A program made the position numbers and the translations under genes. The notes below the pieces were generated by a model. The model made no database searches, was not told the DNA's origin, and saw only the letters and a program-made list of their open reading frames with translations. A stretch of DNA of 64,000 bases from Anaeramoeba flamelloides (taxonomy: Eukaryota; Metamonada; Anaeramoebidae): positions 8,804,001 to 8,868,000 of the forward strand of contig JANTQA010000047.1 of assembly GCA_027625915.1 (NCBI GenBank), read 5' to 3'. Within the stretch, counting starts at the first letter, position 1. Every line of letters begins with the position of its first letter. Positions 55,975 through 64,000 of this stretch are shown here, in pieces.

Positions 55975-57600
55975 ATTATACAAAAAAAAGAAAAATCAAC
56001 ACTATTAATTTTAACAAATTTACAAAATTCGATTATTTTTGATTCAATTACGAAAGAATATCGTGGATTTATTCTAGAATTTTTTGAAACATTCCAAAAG
56101 AAATTATCAAAAAACAAATTAAATTATTATAATGTATATTCAGGTAAATATAATGAAGAAAACTCAAAGAAGAAAGAAGAGAAACAGAAAAAAGAATTTA
56201 ATTCTTTTAAAGTGTCAATGATTGAAAATCATTTCATCAAGATGAATATAATTATAAAATTTGAACCTCACTTTTTGGTTCTTCATTACAATTCTTTCAA
56301 GGAACAATTAAACAAAAATAAAGAAGATAGGGATAAAGATAATGAGAAAACAAAAGAAGGCTTGAATGAATTTGACGAATCTTATAGATATTCAAAGCAC
56401 AGCTTTATTTATAAAAAAAATATTAAAAAAAAATCATTAGTTTTAATATTAAATGAAGTGGATAATAATGATTATAATCAATACCAGAACCAGGGAATAA
56501 TAAATAAAAATAAAACAAAACAAAAATTTCAAAAAGAGCCAAAAAAAGAAATTTTTCTACACAATGGAGAAGATGATGATGATGATGATGATGGTGATGA
56601 ATTGGATAAAGAGCAAAATAATAAACAACAATATAATGAAAATAATTCTAGCAACGATGTTGACAACGGCAATGGTACCAATAAGCAAAGCCATAGGAAG
56701 ATATTAATTCTTTTTTCAAATCATGAACAAATGGAAAATTTTATTCATATTTTCAATAAAAACAAAAAAAAGGATTTATCCAAAGAATTACACAATTATA
56801 AAATCCAAAATAAAATTCCTGAAAAGCCTATTATTAAAATTGAAGCCGCAATGGAATTTGAAAATAGAAATGATTGTAAAATACATTTTAAAAGTAATCT
56901 CAAATTAAAGAATAATCCCAAAACAACAAACTTGATTTTTTCAAATCGACATTTAACTTTTGTAACTTCAAATGGAATTTCAATTCATAAGATTACAAAA
57001 AATTTAAAATTAATTCAAAAAACTAGCTTTTTAGAATTAACTTTCCCCGATAATTCAAATTATAAATTAAAAATTATCGATGATTTTGAAATTGAATTGC
57101 TTCAAAAAATTGTGAACCAAATTAAAAATAAGAATAAGAATAATCAGGACAATCGTGAGAAAATTGGTTCATTTTTCCCAATACAAATTACTAAACAATT
57201 TGATAATAATATAAATAATCACCAGTTATCAACAATACATATGCTCAACCAAGAAATAAATCTTATTTGGAATTGCAAATCAATTCAATTTTTTATCCAG
57301 GAAAAGACCAACATTTATTTATCTCAAATGAATCAATTCGTAGTGAAATTAGATTTAAATGATAATGAAAATTTTTTTCTGAAATTTTATTCTTTAAAAT
57401 CTAAAAAAAAATTTATTAATACTTTTTTTAAATCCAAAAAAAAAGCATTTCCTTCAATCAATATTAAAAATGATTTATCAATGCAATCAGATGATGACGA
57501 AAGTTATGAAGATGACGACCAATCGGATATTCCTTTAGATGATGACAATTCGTCACATACCTCTTCATCGCAGTCTTCTTCTTCTGAGGATGATTATTAA
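55975..57600 (+). CDS. Protein with about three PH-like units and acidic tail, 5' end incomplete
   Basis: The frame is open from 55894. A plausible acceptor (CATCAG) at 55974 opens IIQKKEKSTLLILTNLQNSI, which looks like the end of a PH-like unit (ILEFFETFQKK), so earlier exon(s) should exist. Later units end ILILFSNHEQMENFIHIFNK and, after TTNLIFSNRHLTFVTSNGI, close with FEIELLQKIVNQI. A last stretch ends FYSLKSKKKFINTFF. Asn/Lys/Glu and poly-Asp inserts interrupt the units. The tail (about the last 45 residues) is Asp/Ser-rich. PH-like repeats plus an acidic tail recall histone chaperones (Pob3, Rtt106) as well as membrane adaptors; I cannot choose. No ATG defines the start: 56218 is the first in-frame ATG downstream of the acceptor. 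Confidence 0.6.
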   Translation: MIQKKEKSTLLILTNLQNSIIFDSITKEYRGFILEFFETFQKKLSKNKLNYYNVYSGKYNEENSKKKEEKQKKEFNSFKVSMIENHFIKMNIIIKFEPHFLVLHYNSFKEQLNKNKEDRDKDNEKTKEGLNEFDESYRYSKHSFIYKKNIKKKSLVLILNEVDNNDYNQYQNQGIINKNKTKQKFQKEPKKEIFLHNGEDDDDDDDGDELDKEQNNKQQYNENNSSNDVDNGNGTNKQSHRKILILFSNHEQMENFIHIFNKNKKKDLSKELHNYKIQNKIPEKPIIKIEAAMEFENRNDCKIHFKSNLKLKNNPKTTNLIFSNRHLTFVTSNGISIHKITKNLKLIQKTSFLELTFPDNSNYKLKIIDDFEIELLQKIVNQIKNKNKNNQDNREKIGSFFPIQITKQFDNNINNHQLSTIHMLNQEINLIWNCKSIQFFIQEKTNIYLSQMNQFVVKLDLNDNENFFLKFYSLKSKKKFINTFFKSKKKAFPSINIKNDLSMQSDDDESYEDDDQSDIPLDDDNSSHTSSSQSSSSEDDY

Positions 57601-60600
57601 TTAAACAAAAAGGAACAAATCCTGATAAGTAATGAAATAATATTTTATTATTCTTTATCAAGATAAAGAATAATTACATAATGATATATTAATATAATAT
57701 GGGTTTAAATGAGCGATCAATTATTATATATATATATATATATATATATTGAAAGATTTATCATCCAGTTTTGATTAAATTTTCTTTCGATTTATTTAAA
57801 CCCTTTTTTATTTTATTTTTTATCCCAAATCTTTCAATAAAATTAAAATGATCTTGGTTATGTTTTTTTTTTTATTTATTTTACAGATATTTAAAAGATT
57901 CCCTTTTTTTTTTTAATATTTTAAATTGATAGGTCTTCTCAAACAATTTGGGTATTTTTTATTTTTTCTAATTTCCAGTAATCGACACCAAAAATAATAT
58001 TAACTCATATGTGAATATTAAAAATTGAAAGGGAATTGTTGATCAATAAACTAATAAAGAAAAAAAAATTCAAAGATAATAAACTGAAACATCTTTTGCT
58101 TATTGTGAAAACTTAATTAAAAATCTATTTATTTGGAATTGAATAAAGACTAAATTATTGAAATTAGAATTCAACATGGTTAAAAAAGTTTAGATACTCT
58201 GTTTTTTGATCATAAGAGATTGATACAAAATAGATTCATCATGAAAAAAGAATTGTTTTGAAATACTAGAATTTTTTTGAAAAATAAGAAGGTATTTATT
58301 ATTTTTATTTGGAATATTTTTTTGAGAAACCAGTAGTAACAATTTCAAATTCTAAAGGATAAAAAGTTATTCAGTTTTAGAGTAAGACTGGAAAATAGTG
58401 TTTAATTACTTTATTAGAAGTGAATTTTTTTATTTAAAAATTGAAAACTGTAATAGACATTGGTGGTTGGCATATATTTTCAATAATGAGATTTACTTTT
58501 TGGGATTATTTATTAACAAACCAGTTTGAAAAATTACAATTAAGTGTGGGGAAATGATATCAATTGTAACTTGAATGTTTGGTAGTAGTTAGATTTTATC
58601 TTTTTTTGATTGAAGAAAACAACAAAAAAGACAAATTTATTGTCTCAACGGATATAAAACTTACTTTAATTTCAATTTTGGTTTAAAAATTGTTTTGTTA
58701 TGGTGGTGTGTTACATTTGGTGCAGAAAAAACAGAATTTTATTTTTCCTTCAAAAAAATACCAATTGGAATTTCAATTTTTCTTATTAAAATAAAATTGT
58801 TTTTATATTTATTTGAATTTTAGAGAAAAATAAGATCGTTCATTTTAATCTTTTTTGACTGAGATTTGAATTTATTTGATTTTGTAAACTCAAAAATAAT
58901 AAAATGTTGAAAATATTTTGATTTTTTTTTCAATTTTTAGTAAAAGCTCTGGGGATTTGTTGAACCAAAATAGTGAATCGAGAATTGGTTTTAACAACAT
59001 CATAATCAATTTTAGATGTTTATATCCATTAAAACAAGTTTTTATTTTTTTTTTTTAAAAAACATTATCAATATATATATTAAGAGATATAGAATTAATT
59101 ATTGACTCTTTCATTTTCTAGTTAACTGAATCAAGTTAATTGTTAGATATATTATTAATATATTATCCAAAAATTAATTTCACCTTATAATAAACAAAAA
59201 TTTTTAGATAAACATTTTCCTTTCTGATGGTATCTTTTTATAATTTTTTTTCTGTTAATTATTATTTTGGAATATACTTACAAATGTTTTTGATTTTTAA
59301 TATGTTATTTTTCTTAATAAATTGTTTAGTTTTTATTTTTATTTTTATTTTTGTTTCAAAATCATTCTCACGACTTATACCAATTTGTTATCAAATATAT
59401 CGTTTAAAAGGCTAATTCCAATTTTCTAATTAGTTTTTTTTTGTGAAAACCAACATATTGAAAAAGATTATGATATAATTCTAATATTATAATAAAAAAA
59501 AAACAAATTTGCGTTTTTATGATGGGTAATTTAAACATTTTTTAAATCTATCAATTATTGATACAAAAGTAACTGGTGTTTGATATATTCCCAAAAATGA
59601 GGAAAATAAAAAATCCTCGAATATTTTTAACCACTATAAAACATTTTCAAGAAGAAATTTTAAGAAAAAGTAGTGTTCAGGGATAATTATTTATTTAAAA
59701 TAACTATTTTACTTTGATACAATTTTTTTTTTCTTACTTGAATTTATTTTTTAAGCCCCACAGAAGAGTTTTTTTTTTTTTTTTTGGTATATTCAAAGAT
59801 GTTAGTAATTGGTAGGACGTGTGTATATGTACATGTCAGGATATATTATGATTTAATATGTAAGGCCTTAGGTAAGATTAAACCAATTTATCTTATGGAA
59901 TTAGAAGTCGAATCCGTTTGACTTGGTTCACTATGTTAAGGGTCTTCCAAATTAGATTCGATATTACTTGCTTATTTCTGGATTGCATTTAAGATTACTA
60001 AAATTTGAGGTAAGGAACACAATTATAAAGTACCATTGTAGAGAAATTTTCTCTTCTTAGTTAATCCCCCTTTTGCAATGATCAGAAATGTTACATTCAT
60101 TCAAGATACCTACCCCTTTCATATAAAATGGTTATAATATTATTCCTAAAAATTTGTATTTTTTTAGAGCGGGATAGTTTCTATTTGGTCATGAAAATGA
60201 TCTTATTATTATATATATATATATATTAATTTTCTTCTTTTCTCTTTTTTTTTTGATAAATTTTCTTTAATTACTCCTTTCTCTAAATAAATAAATAAAT
60301 AAATAAAAATTTATTTTTTCAAATTTTAATTTTTCAGTTCAAAAATTTTTTTTTTACAATAAAATTTTAATTTAACCATTAAACTGGATATATTTGTACT
60401 AATTTTTCTGAGAAGTTGTTCAAAAAGTGTTATTTTTTGGTTAAAAAATTATCGAGTATTTTCGATTTTTCGAATTATTTGATTGATCCAAAATTTCCAA
60501 AAATCCAAAGAATTTGCATTGTTGTAACTTTCCATTAATCGATATCCATTAAAAACATTTTTTCAATAGGTTAGGATATTTTATTGAAATAATAAACAGA

Positions 60601-60829
60601 GTATAAAATATAAATAATTTTGAACAGTGGGGATTATTTCAGCAAAACATAAATTTTGATCATTAAAAATCTACAAAAAAAAATACATTCTTTTAATATA
60701 AAAAACATTTAATGATTTATTTCCAGATTTTAATAAACATTTATTTAAGAATATATAGATTTATTTATCAAGAGAATATTTTTTTTCGAAAAAAGGTGAA
60801 AAAAAAAGAAAAAAAAATAGTTAATAAAC
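57601..60829. other. Intergenic, no gene recognised
   Basis: Includes a TA microsatellite (57722-57750), the second copy of a dispersed repeat (60173-60300), and a less AT-rich patch at 59777-60130 with a 42-codon frame (MLVIGRTCVYVHVRIYYDL...) that I cannot assign. Confidence 0.5.
60173..60300 (+). repeat. Dispersed repeat, pair with 19225-19345
   Basis: See 19225-19345. Confidence 0.6.
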
Positions 60830-63187
60830 TCAATTCTGAGATGAAAATCTAGTTTTAATTTTTTCAATTTTTAAAATTCTTTTTAGCCAATTTGATTCAA
60901 TTTCAAAATCTTCTGTTCTAATTTTATTTTTTTTTGAAGCCTCTCTTCTTTGTGCTTGAGTTGACAAATTACCATAAGTTATTATTAATCTTAATATACC
61001 ACCAATTGCATCTCCTGATACAATTCTGGGGAACAATCCCATAAAAAAATTCACAACTCGATTTTTCATTTTTAAATCTAAATAATAATAGTCATCTTCT
61101 AAGGGGAAAACCATTATATGCAATAAATTGAAATCGGTTTTTATTGTGTTTTGGTTGTAATCATGCATGTATTCGGAATAAATTATTGTTATTGCGTCGT
61201 TGCCTAAATATCTTTTTTTTTCAATATTTCGATCTTCGTTTGGCATTAGAAGCGCTGTATGGAAAACGATTGTTTCAATATAATTTCTCGAAATTATACA
61301 AAATTTCCCATGGCGATCGTCTTCAACATCTAACCCGCCGGAATATTTAGTATACCCCTTTAATCTGACAAAATCGCCTAATTTGGCAAGAAATCTTAAA
61401 AATCTTTGGGATGGCGTATCATTTGCCAGAATTTCTTCTTCAGTTGTTTGCCCCTTTTTAATATACAGAACACCCACAGTATATGTTTGCATACACGGGA
61501 TATAATCTAATAAATTAATTGCCTTTTGAATGGATTGCTTTTGATTTTGATCCAAAATGTATTTACTTTTTTTTAATTCTACATCAGTATAAAATATACC
61601 TAACCTTTTAAAAATTGTTGATGGTGGTATGACAGTTGATTTAATGTTTTTGGAATGCGGAACCATTTGAATAAAATTATAACTTCTTTTGAAATGTTCT
61701 TCTTCATTCCTTCTTTTTTCTTCTTCTCTCTTTTTTTTAACTTTTTCTTCCTTTTCCCGAAAGGATTCAATATCAAGACTTTTTAATTTTTCAGAATAAT
61801 TAAATAATTTTTTAAATTTATAATCTTCTCCACCCCCATTTTTCTTTTTTTTTTCCTTTTCGTCCTTTAAAATGATTTTAATATTTATTTTATTATTAGT
61901 ATTATTATTATTGTTATTGTTATTGTTATTATTATTATTATTCTCATTAATATCAAAATCAAATGAAAACATTGGAACAGATTCTTCAAAAGAATTTAAT
62001 TTGTTAAATTTTGATTTAAAAATATTTATACCCTCTTCCTCTTCTTCAATCTCTTCATCTTCTTCATCACTTTGGTTATCATCTGCAAAAATCTCATTTA
62101 CATTCATTCCTTTTAAAAAAAGTAGTGGCACTGAAGAGGATTTTCTTTTTTTTTTTGTTAATTTTTTTTTTTAGTATTTTTATTTCATTATTATTATTTT
62201 GATTTCTATTTATTAAGGGCGAGTGACCAATTTCTTGTTGCTTTTTGTTTGATATATTTTTATCTATTGAATATGAACTCATTTTTTTTTTTGGTGATGA
62301 AATATCCGAGGACATTTCATTAAATGTAATTAATGAAAGTGATTTTTCATCCAAACTTTTGCTTCCATAATCTGGTAGTGGGTTTAACAAAAAACTCATT
62401 TGATTTGTTGCATTTTTTAAATTTAATGTATTATTATTATCCTTATCCCTATCGTTACTATTATTATTGTGAATAATACTTGTGTCTTTATTTAGTTGGT
62501 GATTTTCGTACCTCTTGTTATTTATTTGATTATTTTTTCCATTTCCATAATCATATTCTTCCTTATTTACATTGTCATCTTCATCGGTGCTGTTGTCATC
62601 GGAATATCCAAGGCTATCACCATTGCTATTGATATTCGTATTACGAATATAATTATTCATAGTAGTAAATGTTTGATTATTTTGTTTTTTACTGTTATTG
62701 TAGTCAATTTTCTTATTTATATGAACCACTTTTTGTGTTTCTCCCCAAATCCAGTCATTAATTGGGGAATTAGTATCTTCAGAACTCGAACTTCCTAATG
62801 TTAATGATTTAGAATTAAAATTTTCCATTGTTAAAAGATCTGGTGGATTTGATTGATCAGATCTTTGAGAAAAAATATTTAAATTGATGTTTAAACCAAC
62901 AGTTAAAGATAATAACAAATTATCTTCTTCTAAACCATTTTTAATACTATTACCTTCTTCATCTTCTTCATCTTCTTCTGAATCTTCTGAATCATCCTCT
63001 ATTTTTTTATTTTCATTCTCATTGGTCCTATTCTTGCTAATTTCATTCATATCTTTATTTTTTATATATTTTTTTAAATCATTTCTTTTTTTTAATTGGA
63101 CATTTTTAATTATTGTATTATTATCTTTTTCTTTTTCATTTTCAAATTCTTTTTGATTTTCATTTTCATCCTCATTTTCATTTTCAA

Positions 63188-63220
<33 letters not shown>

Positions 63221-64000
63221 TGTTTTCCATTTCATTCTCATCTTCATCAAATTCATTTAAAGAAATTAGCATATTTTCATCCGTAAAAAATAATTGGTTT
63301 GAAAAATCTGAAATAGATTGCTCTTCTGTATTAAATATTATGCTATTATTAAAAGAATTATTTTGCAAACAACTACTATTATTATTTAACCCTTTATAAA
63401 TATTGATCCCCTTTTTATTATCACCAACACAAAAATTTTTATCATCGTAATCATCATGATCATCATCATTGTCATTCCTCCCCTTGTCACTATTATTACC
63501 CCCACTGCTATTAGTAGAACGATTATTATTAATTTCTTTCAATTTTTTATTATATTTATTTTTTTTCGTTGAAAAGGTTCTTAGATATAATCCAATCAAG
63601 TTTGAATCTTCATTTTCATCAGTTTCCTCCTCTTCGTCTGTGTTTTCATTTTTGATATTCAAATAGTCAATCCAGTAATCTTCTAAAGTTTGCGATTTCA
63701 ATAGGAAATTTTGTTTTGTTTCAAAATTTAACTTTTCTTTTTCCTTTTCCCTTTTCTCATCAATTATTTTATCCTTTATATACTTTTGTTGAAATATATC
63801 TAAAAATAATTGTTGAGATTTAAATTGATCATTGTAATCAAACTGGGCTTGTACCAAAAGTGTAAACTTTGCAGTTGGGTGGCAAAGTGTAATTTCACAC
63901 CAATTCATATATCCAGTTTTGATAGTGTAAATGGTGTGCCCTTGTATCCAAACTTTGCTCGTATCAAGGCCTTTAAAATAATTTTGATAATTTCGCAAAC
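60830..64000 (-). CDS. TSC2: Tuberin (TSC2)-like Rap/Rheb GAP, 5' part outside window
   Basis: GTPase-activating protein; in animals and yeast TSC2 switches off Rheb and so TORC1. Read right to left, the first segment (window edge to about 62170) holds SKVWIQGHTIYTIKT and WCEITLCHPTAKF, matching the pre-GAP block of tuberin, then a long Asn/Glu/Ser-rich linker. The second segment (to 60830) holds the GAP domain: YTVGVLYIKKGQ, RFLAKLGDFVRLKGY, SGGLD, ETIVFHTALLMP and KRYLGNDAITIIY. The Asn of GND is the catalytic asparagine thumb. NLLHIMVFPLEDDYYYLDLK and WLKRILKIEKIKTRF match tuberin's post-GAP C-terminus. The two segments lie in different frames and meet at two A11 tracts (62146-62172), with no GT-AG intron visible. 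This is a one-base homopolymer error or a true shift. Confidence 0.85.

Noticed and set aside
56212-57600. PH-like gene starting at its first internal methionine
   Set aside because: Coding-like sequence continues upstream in frame to an acceptor at 55974, so the true start is in an earlier exon.

Overview
The window is very AT-rich eukaryotic nuclear DNA: long gene-poor stretches, intron-containing genes with GT-AG introns of about 130 bp to over 4 kb, and proteins padded with Lys/Glu/Asn low-complexity linkers. An RCC1-repeat plus BTB protein, a TSC2-type GAP, a V-ATPase a subunit and runs such as ENENEKEKEK suggest a free-living amoeboid protist. Anaeramoeba (Metamonada) is my best guess, by inference only; no species marker is present.

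Layout. 0.6-8.9 kb (minus): an XRN1 5'-3' exoribonuclease. Three short 5' exons (8932-8212) could be recovered 4.1 kb upstream of the main exon. 8.9-22.4 kb: no intact gene, but decayed dispersed repeats, two LINE reverse-transcriptase tails and a tRNA-Trp(CCA) gene split by a 2.26-kb inverted-repeat element. 22.4-23.1 kb (minus): a two-exon NTF2-like gene. 23.1-28.7 kb: repeats and coding-like relics. 28.8-30.75 kb (plus): an RCC1-BTB protein whose middle is unusually GC-rich, followed by a (GA)69 microsatellite. 34.8-36.4 kb (plus): an acidic protein with a recent 327-bp internal duplication. 36.6-38.1 kb: a transposon-like element with another nested in it. 38.3-38.7 kb (plus): a small acidic hypothetical protein. 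40.1 kb (plus): a complete 5S rRNA gene. 41.7-47.05 kb (minus): the V-ATPase a subunit, reconstructed as six exons and 837 residues, with inserts in several introns. 52.2-53.3 kb and 56-57.6 kb (plus): two genes built of PH-like units, probably paralogues. 60.8-64 kb (minus): the C-terminal part of a tuberin (TSC2)-like RapGAP protein, cut by the window edge.

The genes do not form a pathway. They are housekeeping and signalling genes separated by repeat-rich DNA. The main novelty lies in that DNA: short inverted-repeat (MITE-like) families, a mosaic of palindromic hairpins built from a few modules, and insertions in introns and in a tRNA gene. No LTR element, virus-like element or CRISPR array was recognised. 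All splice structures were read by eye from frame, GT/AG sites and family conservation.
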